Positions 10,672 to 18,734 of a DNA stretch of 64,000 nt are shown here, one piece after another. How positions within the stretch are numbered: the first letter of the stretch is position 1; each line of letters opens with the position of its first letter. Both the position numbers and the translations under genes were made by a program. The DNA comes from Marinobacter maroccanus. Lineage in GTDB: Bacteria > Pseudomonadota > Gammaproteobacteria > Pseudomonadales > Oleiphilaceae. Location of the stretch: contig NZ_PSSX01000011.1 of NCBI RefSeq assembly GCF_002933275.1, positions 60,712-124,711 of the forward strand, in the 5' to 3' direction. The notes beneath the pieces were generated by a model. The model saw only the letters and a program-made list of their open reading frames with translations. It searched no databases and had not been told where the DNA came from.

Positions 10672-10938
10672 ATGACCGAGCCTGGAAGCAACCTGGTAGA
10701 AGCAGATCTCTCCCGTATCATCGAAATGGCCTGGGAGGACCGCACGCCCTTCGAGGCCATCGAAACCCTCTATGGCCTTCGGGAAAAAGACGTCATCCGC
10801 CTGATGCGCCGTGAGCTCAAACCCGGCAGTTTCCGGCTCTGGCGCAAACGGGTAACTGGGCGCAACACCAAACATGGCCAGTTGCGCCCTGAAGGGGTGA
10901 GCCGTGGCTATTGCCCGACCCAGTACAAGCATCGATAA
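10672..10938 (+). CDS. TIGR03643 / DUF2805 family small protein
   Basis: 88 residues, ATG at 10672, 11 bp after the flavoprotein stop. It matches the small uncharacterised family with the core IIEMAWEDRTPFEAIE, then EKDVIRLMRRELKPGSF and LWRKRVTGRNTKH. The helix-rich, Arg-rich sequence with a helix-turn-helix-like spacing suggests nucleic-acid binding, but nothing is established. Last gene of the cryptochrome operon. I recall family members lying close to photolyase/cryptochrome genes in other proteobacteria; this should be checked. Confidence 0.8.
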   Translation: MTEPGSNLVEADLSRIIEMAWEDRTPFEAIETLYGLREKDVIRLMRRELKPGSFRLWRKRVTGRNTKHGQLRPEGVSRGYCPTQYKHR

Positions 10939-11012
10939 GTACTTGGTCATTGGCATTGCCGGCACGGCTGCGCGATCATAGTCACTCAGGTAGCAAGCAA
11001 GGAACCCACTCG

Positions 11013-11432
11013 ATGGCACTTTTCAACCAGAAAAACGCCCGCAAACAGCTGGACGCCGAGGCCAGCAAGGTTCATCGGGCGGATCTGGAAACCCTGCTGG
11101 ACCGCCAGCGCAGTATTGAAGAAAAAGTGAGAGGCAGCGGCAAGCTGTCCCGTTTCAGCACCGACATCAAGCTGATGTTTTCGATGATCCGGGACTACTG
11201 GTACGGCAACTACCGGAGCGTACCCTGGAAAACCATCGCCGCGGTAGCAGGTGCCCTGCTTTACGTCATGAACCCTCTGGACGTAATCCCGGATCTGATT
11301 CTGGGCTTCGGTTTTATAGACGATGCTGGCGTTGTCGCCCTCTGTCTGAAGCTGGTGGAGTCTGATCTTCATCGCTATGCCGCCTGGAAAGAACAGCAGG
11401 AAGAACGGGAAAGAACACCTCAGACGAATTGA
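11013..11432 (+). CDS. DUF1232 (YkvA-like) membrane-associated protein
   Basis: 139 residues from the ATG at 11013 with AAGGAA upstream. The central DUF1232 segment is visible: LLYVMNPLDVIPDLILGFGFIDDAGVVALCLKLV, a short hydrophobic helical hairpin containing the diagnostic NPLDxIPDxxxxxGxxDD pattern (written here in parts). A basic, coiled N-terminal region precedes it and a charged tail follows. Function of the family is unknown. It lies between the cryptochrome operon and the flagellar stator genes and may have its own promoter. Confidence 0.82.
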   Translation: MALFNQKNARKQLDAEASKVHRADLETLLDRQRSIEEKVRGSGKLSRFSTDIKLMFSMIRDYWYGNYRSVPWKTIAAVAGALLYVMNPLDVIPDLILGFGFIDDAGVVALCLKLVESDLHRYAAWKEQQEERERTPQTN

Positions 11433-11500
11433 TTAAATTCTGAACTGACGGTAATCTCTCACCCCTCATCAGCCCAGCCCAAAACTAATCTGGAGATACC

Positions 11501-12271
11501 GTGGATTTCGCCACTCTTATCGGTCTTGTTGGCGCAATTTTGCTCATTGCTTCGGCAGTTATTCTTGGCGTCTCTCCTTCTGTTTTTATCAATCCACCAT
11601 CCCTTTTGATCGTCGTTGGCGGCACCTCACTGGTCGTTCTGGCGAAATTCAGCTTTGCGCAGTTTTTCGGAGCCTTCAAAGCCGCCGCCAGAGCCTTCAA
11701 ATTCAAGTTGCCGGAAACCCAGGCCAGCATCGAAGAACTGGTCGAGATCGCCAACATTGCCCGGAAGGAAGGCGTTCTTGGACTGGAAGACCGTGAAGTA
11801 AGCAGCCCGTTTCTGGGCCAGGGTATTCAGATGCTGGTGGATGGACAGGACGGCAAGACTATCAAGGAACTCCTGAACAAAGAGCGGCTGATGACCCTGG
11901 ACCACAACCGGTCCGGTGCCAAGGTCTTCACGGCCATGGCGGATGTAGCGCCGGCCATGGGCATGATCGGTACCCTGATAGGCCTGGTGCAGATGCTGTC
12001 GAACATGGAAGACCCGAAATCCATCGGTCCTGCCATGGCGGTCGCCCTGCTAACCACACTTTACGGCGCCATGATCGCCACCATGATTGCCACTCCGATT
12101 GCCGACAAGCTTTCTCTGAGAATGACCGAGGAAGCGCGCATGCAGTCGCTGTACATTGATGCCCTGGTCGCCATTCAGGAAGGAACCAACCCACGCATCA
12201 TCGAGCAGATGCTCTCAAGCTACCTGCCACCCAAGGAACGTGAAAAAGTAGCCGAAGCAGAAGGCGCGTAA
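11501..12271 (+). CDS. pomA: Flagellar motor stator protein PomA (MotA family)
   Basis: Ion-channel subunit of the flagellar stator. 256 residues with four predicted membrane helices: two at the N-terminus (MDFATLIGLVGAILLIASAV, SLLIVVGGTSLVVLA), a cytoplasmic loop that contacts FliG, then two further helices (DVAPAMGMIGTLIGLVQML and MAVALLTTLYGAMIATMI) with the conserved Pro. GTG start at 11501 with TGGAG five bases upstream. The next gene starts 2 bp after its stop, forming the usual stator pair. Length and helices favour the PomA subgroup; sodium versus proton use cannot be proven by eye. Confidence 0.93.
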   Translation: MDFATLIGLVGAILLIASAVILGVSPSVFINPPSLLIVVGGTSLVVLAKFSFAQFFGAFKAAARAFKFKLPETQASIEELVEIANIARKEGVLGLEDREVSSPFLGQGIQMLVDGQDGKTIKELLNKERLMTLDHNRSGAKVFTAMADVAPAMGMIGTLIGLVQMLSNMEDPKSIGPAMAVALLTTLYGAMIATMIATPIADKLSLRMTEEARMQSLYIDALVAIQEGTNPRIIEQMLSSYLPPKEREKVAEAEGA

Positions 12272-12273
12272 CC

Positions 12274-13191
12274 ATGGACGAGCTGCCAGAAGAGGAAAAA
12301 CCGGGGATTCCGGCGTGGGTTGTTACCTTCGCTGACCTTATGTCCCTGCTGATGTGCTTCTTCGTTCTGCTGCTGTCCTTTTCGGAGATCGACGCCCAGA
12401 AGTTCAAGCAGATCGCCGGTGAACTTTCCAAAGCCTTCGGTGTTCAGCGGGACGTGCCCGCCCTGGAAATTCCCAAGGGCACCAGCCCCATTTTCGACAA
12501 GTTTTCGCCTGCACCGCCGGAGCCTACCGTGGTCAACGAGGTGAAACAGACCACCACAGAGGAAGACCCGGAACTTCAGACCCTGAAAAGCCCCACCGAC
12601 ATGGCCGTTGAAGCCGCCGTAGAGGAAGAGATGCAGGAAACCATGGACGAGATCCTGAAGGTTCTGGAGCCTGCCATTGCCGATGGCCGCATCAATGTAA
12701 GTAAAGATCAGCGGCGAATAGTGATCCGGGTGGAAGAAAAAGGTTCTTTCCCCTCTGGTTCGGCCCAGCTGACCTGGGAGTTTGAAGGGCTGCTGCTGGA
12801 CATGGCGGAGGTCATTGAAGGCATTCCCGGTGATCTGACCATTGAGGGCCACACCGACAACGTACCCATCCGCACCGATCGTTTCTACAGCAACTGGGAT
12901 CTGTCTGCTGCCCGTGCCGCCGCTGTGGCCAACGTTCTGGTGGCCCGGGACCAGGTTGAGCCGACCCGCCTGTCCGTCACAGGCCTGGCGGATACCGAGC
13001 CCAGAGTCGAAAACACTTCTGCCGAGAACCGCGCCAGGAATCGGCGCGTTGAAATCATCATCGACCTCTCCGGCCCTATGCAGGAACAGGAGGTTCGTCT
13101 TCGGGAGTTGATCCAGTCCGAATCTGCCGATGAAGAATCAATCCTGGGTATTGAATCCGACAGCTCGACATCGAACGACATCAACTGGTAA
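12274..13191 (+). CDS. pomB: Flagellar motor stator protein PomB (MotB family)
   Basis: 305 residues. A single N-terminal membrane helix carries the ion-binding aspartate, Asp21 in WVVTFADLMSLLMCFFVLL. A plug/linker of about 130 acidic residues follows, then a C-terminal OmpA-like peptidoglycan-binding domain (EGHTDNVPIRTDRFYSNWDL, SAENRARNRRVEI). It anchors the stator to the cell wall and pairs with PomA upstream. The helix sequence with multiple Phe/Leu and a Cys resembles sodium-type PomB of Vibrio. Confidence 0.93.
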   Translation: MDELPEEEKPGIPAWVVTFADLMSLLMCFFVLLLSFSEIDAQKFKQIAGELSKAFGVQRDVPALEIPKGTSPIFDKFSPAPPEPTVVNEVKQTTTEEDPELQTLKSPTDMAVEAAVEEEMQETMDEILKVLEPAIADGRINVSKDQRRIVIRVEEKGSFPSGSAQLTWEFEGLLLDMAEVIEGIPGDLTIEGHTDNVPIRTDRFYSNWDLSAARAAAVANVLVARDQVEPTRLSVTGLADTEPRVENTSAENRARNRRVEIIIDLSGPMQEQEVRLRELIQSESADEESILGIESDSSTSNDINW

Positions 13192-13224
13192 AGGCTCTCT
13201 AATTTGGTGCGCCTTACGCTAAAA

Positions 13225-13241
13225 CGCACAAGGATAGTGCG
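13225..13241 (+). promoter_or_regulatory. Candidate NtrC (NRI) binding site upstream of amt
   Basis: CGCAC-N7-GTGCG inverted repeat (GCAC 13226-13229, GTGC 13237-13240). The GCAC-N7-GTGC geometry equals the core of the enteric NtrC consensus, and it lies about 80-95 bp upstream of the sigma-54 element, the usual enhancer distance. A further half-site TTGGTGCG lies at 13204-13211. Confidence 0.6.
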
Positions 13242-13316
13242 CTTTCCCTCTTGAATCCCCTTCCCCCTCCCCTTCGATATCCCTCAACCGCCTTACCGCT
13301 CTTGAATTGCCTCGTT

Positions 13317-13334
13317 TTGGAACAGCTCTTGCTT
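13317..13334 (+). promoter_or_regulatory. Sigma-54 (RpoN) promoter for the ammonium transporter
   Basis: TTGGAACAGCTCTTGCTT: GG at 13319-13320 and GC at 13331-13332, exactly 10 bp between, with TTGCT at the -12 element. It matches the -24/-12 consensus TGGCAC-N5-TTGCW except for two bases in the upstream element. The predicted start at about 13344 would give a 70-base leader before the GTG at 13415. Confidence 0.75.
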
Positions 13335-13414
13335 CAACTGCACCTCAACAATGCACAACCCAACGTAAAACGGCCCGATAGAGGCCGGACACACAACATC
13401 AGGAGCGAAAACCC

Positions 13415-14623
13415 GTGGACATCACGAGTGCAGTACACACCCTGACCGAAAGCGCCAACACGCTGTTCATCCTTATTGGCGCCATTATGGTGCTGGCCAT
13501 GCATGCCGGCTTTGCCTTCCTGGAAGTGGGTACCGTTCGCCACAAGAATCAGGTGAATGCCCTGGTCAAGATCATGACCGACTTCGGCATATCCGCCGTG
13601 GCCTATTTCTTCATCGGCTACTACATTGCCTACGGTAGCCATTTCATGAGCGGTGCCGCCGAGCTGACTGCTGCCAATGGCTATGATCTGGTGAAGTTTT
13701 TCTTCCTGATGACCTTTGCCGCAGCCATTCCCGCGATTGTCTCCGGCGGAATCGCTGAGCGGGCGAAGTTCTATCCGATGCTGATTGCCTCGGGCCTGAT
13801 CGTTGCCTTTATCTATCCCTTCTTTGAGGGGCTGATCTGGAATGGCAACTATGGTTTCCAGGGCTGGCTGGAGAACCAGTTTGGTGCATCCTTCCACGAC
13901 TTTGCCGGCTCTGTTGTGGTGCATGCCGTGGGTGGCTGGATCGCCCTGGCGGCCGTACTTGTTCTGGGTGCCCGAAACGGGCGCTACCGTAACGGCAAGG
14001 TGGTGGCCTTTGCCCCCTCCAACATTCCCTTCCTGGCCCTGGGCGCCTGGATCCTGACCGTCGGCTGGTTTGGCTTCAACGTGATGTCGGCGCAGACTCT
14101 CGACGGCATCAGCGGCCTGGTTGCTGTCAACAGCCTGATGGCGATGGTCGGCGGTATCCTGGTATCCATGCTGCTGGGCCGAAAAGACCCGGGCTTTATC
14201 CACAACGGTCCGCTGGCCGGACTGGTGGCTGTGTGTGCCGGCTCAGACCTGATGCATCCGGTGGGAGCACTGGTGACCGGCGGTGTGGCCGGTGCCATCT
14301 TCGTGTACCTGTTCGAATGGGCCCAGGCAAAAATCGAGCGACTGGACGATGTGCTCGGTGTCTGGCCCCTGCACGGTGTCTGTGGTGTCTGGGGCGCGAT
14401 TGCCTGTGGCATCTTTGGTCAGGAAGCGCTCGGTGGCCTGGGCGGCGTCAGCCTGATGTCGCAAATCGTCGGTTCAATAGCCGGCGTTGTGGTGGCCTTT
14501 GTCGGCGGCCTGATTGTTTACGGAGCCATCAACGCCATCTCGGGGCTACGCCTCACCGAAGAAGAAGAGTTCAACGGTGCGGATCTGAGCATTCACCGGA
14601 TTGGTGCAAACGCGGTCGAATAA
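13415..14623 (+). CDS. amt: Ammonium transporter (Amt family)
   Basis: Eleven-helix ammonium channel of the inner membrane, 402 residues. Conserved Amt landmarks: AFLEVG/RHKN after the first helix, GGIAERAKF, the first pore histidine in VVVHAVGGWIAL, ARNGRY, and the second pore histidine region WPLHGVCGVWG. GTG start at 13415, supported by AGGAG at 13401-13405. Preceded by a sigma-54 promoter and an NtrC-like site, indicating nitrogen-starvation control. Unlike the common layout, no glnK (PII) gene is directly adjacent; the next gene is on the other strand. Confidence 0.95.
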   Translation: MDITSAVHTLTESANTLFILIGAIMVLAMHAGFAFLEVGTVRHKNQVNALVKIMTDFGISAVAYFFIGYYIAYGSHFMSGAAELTAANGYDLVKFFFLMTFAAAIPAIVSGGIAERAKFYPMLIASGLIVAFIYPFFEGLIWNGNYGFQGWLENQFGASFHDFAGSVVVHAVGGWIALAAVLVLGARNGRYRNGKVVAFAPSNIPFLALGAWILTVGWFGFNVMSAQTLDGISGLVAVNSLMAMVGGILVSMLLGRKDPGFIHNGPLAGLVAVCAGSDLMHPVGALVTGGVAGAIFVYLFEWAQAKIERLDDVLGVWPLHGVCGVWGAIACGIFGQEALGGLGGVSLMSQIVGSIAGVVVAFVGGLIVYGAINAISGLRLTEEEEFNGADLSIHRIGANAVE

Positions 14624-14634
14624 GCACTTGCCGT

Positions 14635-15717
14635 TCAGTCGCCGTAGCCAGTCAGTTCCATGTAGCCCTCACCCGAGTGGCTGCCGGCGACGGTGACCGG
14701 GCTCTCCCAATAAGGGTAGAGCCCGCTATTCAGATAGTCTCCCGGAGGTGCCGAAACCTCCAGATTCACTCCCAAATCCGGCACCTCCAGACGCCATTGG
14801 CGTGGAAAACCCTCGGCATCAGGTTTGGTTGGGCGAAGGCGGAGCTGGTCGGACTGAAGCGCTACCGGCTCACCCTTGTCGGGAATCCAGGTACCTGCCC
14901 GAAAGGCACCATCGTCCTCCCGCAGCCGGAAGGCCATCAGTTTGTCCCCCGAGTCCAGGTGCAGGGCGAACCAGTCCCAGCCCTGCTGTCCGGACTTGAG
15001 AAACTGGCTGCTCCACTCGCGGTCGAACCAGCCCTTTCCTGTAACTTCCAACGTCTGGTCGCCAAGGGTGACGGTGCCCTCTATCTGAAGGCCCACCAGA
15101 CTGAAATACATGGAACCCTCGCCATCAGCGGACTTGGCGCTGAAGCCGTTATCGCCATGGGCAACAGGCTCGCCATTGACCGAGATGGATAAGTCGTAGG
15201 ACCAACCGTCCGCGGCCACCTGCAACCGCCAGGATTCATTCCCGGAGACAGCCTCAAGCTGCCAGTCGTCCAGCCAGACAGCGACCGGCTGTGCCCGGGC
15301 TCCGGCATAGCCAACGTCGCCCCGGGCCAGCTTCTCCGCAAAGTAATGTCGGGTATCAAAACTCACAGCAGCATGGGCCATCCAGGCCGCCTCCAGGGGC
15401 CAGTTCTTTGGGTCCGGGGACTCAGCGTCCGCCAGTCTCGGCGTGATTGCCTGGCGGAACTGGGTCCACTGCAGGCCCAGGGGCGCGCCATCGTCCGTCT
15501 TCAAATTGGCGGTCAGGTACCACCATTCAATCCGATGCTGCGGGTGGGGGCCGAAATCATCAGGAAATGTCAGTCGGTCTCCCGGGCCGGGCTGCAAAAA
15601 AGGCACGCCGGATTCGTTTTCTGCGACACCGGCCAGTCCGGCAAACCCTGCCTCTTGCTGTGGCTCCGAACACCCGGCCAGAACCACCAGGAACAAGATT
15701 GTGAACCACCGCTTCAT
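14635..15717 (-). CDS. AttH/CrtC-type lipocalin-like lipoprotein
   Basis: 360-residue lipoprotein: signal peptide with lipobox LAGCS (Cys about residue 16). The body matches the AttH family (double lipocalin fold related to carotenoid 1,2-hydratase), with HPQHRIEWWYLTANL near the N-terminus, GKGWFDREWSSQFL in the middle and the YPYWESPV block near the end. It overlaps the FtsX-like permease gene by 4 bp (ATGA) and belongs to a three-gene unit with permease and ATPase. The family is usually found as such ABC sets; its role (possibly lipid or lipoprotein handling) is unproven. Despite CrtC similarity, hydratase activity should not be assumed. Confidence 0.85.
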   Translation of the reverse strand: MKRWFTILFLVVLAGCSEPQQEAGFAGLAGVAENESGVPFLQPGPGDRLTFPDDFGPHPQHRIEWWYLTANLKTDDGAPLGLQWTQFRQAITPRLADAESPDPKNWPLEAAWMAHAAVSFDTRHYFAEKLARGDVGYAGARAQPVAVWLDDWQLEAVSGNESWRLQVAADGWSYDLSISVNGEPVAHGDNGFSAKSADGEGSMYFSLVGLQIEGTVTLGDQTLEVTGKGWFDREWSSQFLKSGQQGWDWFALHLDSGDKLMAFRLREDDGAFRAGTWIPDKGEPVALQSDQLRLRPTKPDAEGFPRQWRLEVPDLGVNLEVSAPPGDYLNSGLYPYWESPVTVAGSHSGEGYMELTGYGD

Positions 15718-17984
15718 CGCTCACCTCCCGCCATCACATTGGCATTCACTGGCGCGACTGACGGTGATTTCAGCTGACGGCTCATCAGTAAGGCAATGCT
15801 GAGGCCGATCAGCAGGCTCAGGACACCAAGCTCCAGCCAGAATCGCGGGTACACAGCCATCGGCAGGGACCAGCCAAACGCGATGGGATTGATCCGATGC
15901 ACCAGCACCCAGGTCAACCAGACGCCAAGCGGCAGGGCCAGCAGGGCAATCGCGCCCGTCAACGACACGGACAGCCGGACCAGCTGGGCCGAAGCCAGCC
16001 GGCGTGACAGCCCCCACACCACAAGCAGCCGGAAATACCAGGCCCGGGTCGAGAAAAACACCCAGCCCATCATCAGCAGGGCGATGGCCGCCAGTATCAG
16101 GGTCAGGGTGGTCATGGCCCGGGTCAGCAGAAAGGTCTGGTCAAAGATGGCGGAGGCGAGCTCTTCAATGGCCCGGTTGTCCCGAACTGTCAGCTCCTCC
16201 ACTTGCCACACCCGCCTTAATCCATTGGTTACGTCCTCGATGGAGAGATCGCCAGGCGAGACCGACAGGCTTTGGAAACCGGTGGCGAAGTCCGCCGGGA
16301 GCACCGACGGATGAATCAGGATCTCGCCGGCGGGGCGGCCATAATCCGGGTAGATGGCCAGTACAAGGAATTCGAACGACTGGCTTCCGAGGGTTACCTT
16401 CAGGGACTGGCCGACCTCTACATCTTGCCGGCGCGCCAGCTGTTCATTCACCATCACGCCCTGGCCCTGTTGCAGGCTCTGCCAGGGCTGCGGCGCCGAC
16501 TCAAACAACTGCCAACCGGTCACCAGCGGACCAACCGGGCCGATGGCAAAGACGTCAACCCTGGCATCCCCCTCATCTTCGCCGCCCGGCAGGGTTGCCC
16601 GGCCCCGAATGACCCGGTGCCACAGGCCAGACACTGCAAGCTCCGGCTGTTCAGCGAGCCAGTCGACCGCCAGGGTTGGATCCGCTGTTTCAGGGACCTC
16701 GATGTAATAATCCGCTTCCAGTCTTTGCGCCAGCCATCGGTCGAAGGTGCTTTCAAAAGTGGTCACCAGTGCCTGCACCGCCAGCACCATCGCCATGGCG
16801 AACTGTAGAGCTACCAATGGCAGTGCCAGGCGACGAGCCAGCACTGAAAGCTCCCGGTGGCGCCAACGTGCCTGCAGATCCCTGTCGTGGCCGGCCCGCC
16901 AGTCTGCAAGCCAGGCAATCAACCTTGGCGCGAGCATGCCGGCAGCCACGAATACCATGGCCACAGCGATAAAAAGCCAGAGCAGATCCGTAACCCAAAC
17001 CGACAAGGCAAGGCCAGTCAGAAGCACCAACAACACCAAACCGCCGGATCGTCGGTTGCCTCCCGCAAATCCACGGGCCAGTGGACGGAGGAAATCCGCC
17101 AGGCAAGCCACCAGAACTACGGCCATCATGGTGACAAGCGGCACCAGCCAGCTCCCGCCCTGGCCTGCATACAACGGCTGATCGAACAGCCCCTCGAGCG
17201 CCTGCCCGAAGCCGCTGCCCAGACCAGTGGCCAGCCAGCGGCCAAGCCATATTCCGGGCACAACACAAACCAGGGCCAGCAGCAGGATCTCGACAAACAG
17301 CAGGCGATTCACACGACCTTGAGGAACGCCAAACCGATGCAACAGGGCAAAGCTGTCCCGGCGCTGGGCCAACCCAAGCAGATAAACACTGCGCACGAGC
17401 AAGGCGGTAATCAGGAGAACCAGAACCCCCAGGGCATCCAGGTTCAGCAGGAAGCTGTCACCCAGCTCACCGGTGTCCGGGCCAACGCTGAAAGGCACCA
17501 GCTGATAGCCGGATGGCAGATCGCCGCTGGTGTGATCTTCGGATACCAGCAACGACAGCTCGCTGCCCTGATCCCGGGCCAGTTCAGCCGCTTCACTGAT
17601 GTCGACAAAGGGCCGGCCATCCAGCTCCCCACCCCAGGGTGCCTCTTGCCCCCCAGGAGCCTGAAAACAGCCTGCTGCCAGAGGGTCGACACCCACCACG
17701 CGCCCGCCCTCCGGCGAGGAAACCTCCAGCCACGGCATGACACACAGCCCCGCTCGTCGCAGCTCGACGAAGTGGTCCACAGTCAGGGGGTTACCATCTC
17801 TGCGGACTACCTGCTGGCGCTCGGCTACCGCCGATTCGCTCTGATCGAGACTGGCCCGGGCCTGGCTGGTGAGATGATGAACGCCAGTCCAGAGCATGGT
17901 GGCAAGCACGATCATGGCGGCCAATGCCAGCAGCTGAAGCGGGTGACGACGGTAGTGGCTGAACAGAGCGGCCGACAGGGTCAT
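15714..17984 (-). CDS. FtsX/MacB-like ABC transporter permease
   Basis: About 756 residues from the ATG at 17984; an upstream ATG at 18065 lies inside the ATPase gene and gives a non-conserved extension. One helix near residue 20 (LLALAAMIVLATMLWTGV) is followed by a periplasmic domain, then blocks of membrane helices (LLNLDALGVLVLLITALLV and two further C-terminal sets) in the ten-helix arrangement of LolCE-like duplicated FtsX permeases. Starts 7 bp after the ATPase stop and overlaps the AttH gene at its 3' end. Likely drives extrusion or mechanotransmission of an envelope substrate; not further assignable. Confidence 0.85.
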   Translation of the reverse strand: MTLSAALFSHYRRHPLQLLALAAMIVLATMLWTGVHHLTSQARASLDQSESAVAERQQVVRRDGNPLTVDHFVELRRAGLCVMPWLEVSSPEGGRVVGVDPLAAGCFQAPGGQEAPWGGELDGRPFVDISEAAELARDQGSELSLLVSEDHTSGDLPSGYQLVPFSVGPDTGELGDSFLLNLDALGVLVLLITALLVRSVYLLGLAQRRDSFALLHRFGVPQGRVNRLLFVEILLLALVCVVPGIWLGRWLATGLGSGFGQALEGLFDQPLYAGQGGSWLVPLVTMMAVVLVACLADFLRPLARGFAGGNRRSGGLVLLVLLTGLALSVWVTDLLWLFIAVAMVFVAAGMLAPRLIAWLADWRAGHDRDLQARWRHRELSVLARRLALPLVALQFAMAMVLAVQALVTTFESTFDRWLAQRLEADYYIEVPETADPTLAVDWLAEQPELAVSGLWHRVIRGRATLPGGEDEGDARVDVFAIGPVGPLVTGWQLFESAPQPWQSLQQGQGVMVNEQLARRQDVEVGQSLKVTLGSQSFEFLVLAIYPDYGRPAGEILIHPSVLPADFATGFQSLSVSPGDLSIEDVTNGLRRVWQVEELTVRDNRAIEELASAIFDQTFLLTRAMTTLTLILAAIALLMMGWVFFSTRAWYFRLLVVWGLSRRLASAQLVRLSVSLTGAIALLALPLGVWLTWVLVHRINPIAFGWSLPMAVYPRFWLELGVLSLLIGLSIALLMSRQLKSPSVAPVNANVMAGGER

Positions 17985-17991
17985 GGCGGGC

Positions 17992-18675
17992 TCAGGTTTC
18001 CGGCAGATGGGCAAGATCCAGGTGCTGGCTGCAGCGGCTGGCCAGTTCCGGATCGTGGGTGGCAAGAATCAGACCGCAACCATGTCGGGTCTGCAACTCG
18101 AAGAGCTGCCCGATCACCGCCTCGGCGGTATGCCGGTCGAGGCTGCCTGTGGGTTCATCGGCAAGGATCAGGGCTGGCTTCATGGCAAACACCATGGCCA
18201 GTGCTGCGCGCTGGCGCTGTCCGCCGGACACCTGATCCGGGAAACGGTCAGCAAGTTCGCCGATGCCCAGTCGCTCGAGCCAGTCCTGACAGCCATCCTC
18301 GGATTGGCCCGCAAGCCGGGCCCGAAAACGGACATTGTCCAGCAATGACAGGGCCGGCATCAGGTTGGCTTCCTGGAACACCACACCGATCTGCTGCCGG
18401 CGTAGATCGCCCCAGCGCGCGTCAGCCTTGCTGCCGGCTTCCGTTGACCGGGTATCGAACGTCTCGCCGAGAACCTGGACCACGCCTGCATCTGGTTTTT
18501 CCAGGCCACACAGGATGTTCAGCAGGGTGCTTTTACCGGAACCCGAGCGGCCGGTCAGCGCCAGTGACTCACCGGCTTCAAGATGCAGCGACAGATCCAC
18601 AAGCACCGGCACCGGCTCATCGCCACTTTGAAACTGCTTGTTGAGGCCCCGGGCCGAAAGCAAAGAATCCACCAT
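17992..18675 (-). CDS. ABC transporter ATPase, LolD/MacB type
   Basis: 227 residues. Walker A GRSGSGKST, Q-loop VVFQEANLMPALS, signature VSGGQRQRAALA, Walker B LILADEP and the H-loop in LATHDP are all intact, so it should be active. First gene of the ATPase-permease-AttH unit. The LolD/MacB subgroup powers FtsX-like permeases rather than classical import. The RND pump downstream in the window (18735-21902) is on the same strand and ends 59 bp before this gene starts, so readthrough is possible. Confidence 0.92.
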   Translation of the reverse strand: MVDSLLSARGLNKQFQSGDEPVPVLVDLSLHLEAGESLALTGRSGSGKSTLLNILCGLEKPDAGVVQVLGETFDTRSTEAGSKADARWGDLRRQQIGVVFQEANLMPALSLLDNVRFRARLAGQSEDGCQDWLERLGIGELADRFPDQVSGGQRQRAALAMVFAMKPALILADEPTGSLDRHTAEAVIGQLFELQTRHGCGLILATHDPELASRCSQHLDLAHLPET

Positions 18676-18734
18676 AGTTTTCCTGTCTGACTATTTGAGA
18701 CGATGCCTCTGACCGGCCAATCGAAGCCTGCTTG

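Noticed and set aside
14635..15717. Carotenoid 1,2-hydratase (CrtC) for the AttH-like protein
   Set aside because: The fold is related, but a lipobox, ABC partners and lack of carotenoid genes nearby favour the AttH lipoprotein family.
16857..18644. Long plus-strand open frame opposite the ABC transporter genes
   Set aside because: Low-complexity Gln/Arg/Pro-rich translation without any family motif; it is the antisense of an intact permease and ATPase with full Walker motifs. High-GC antisense frames of this kind are expected.
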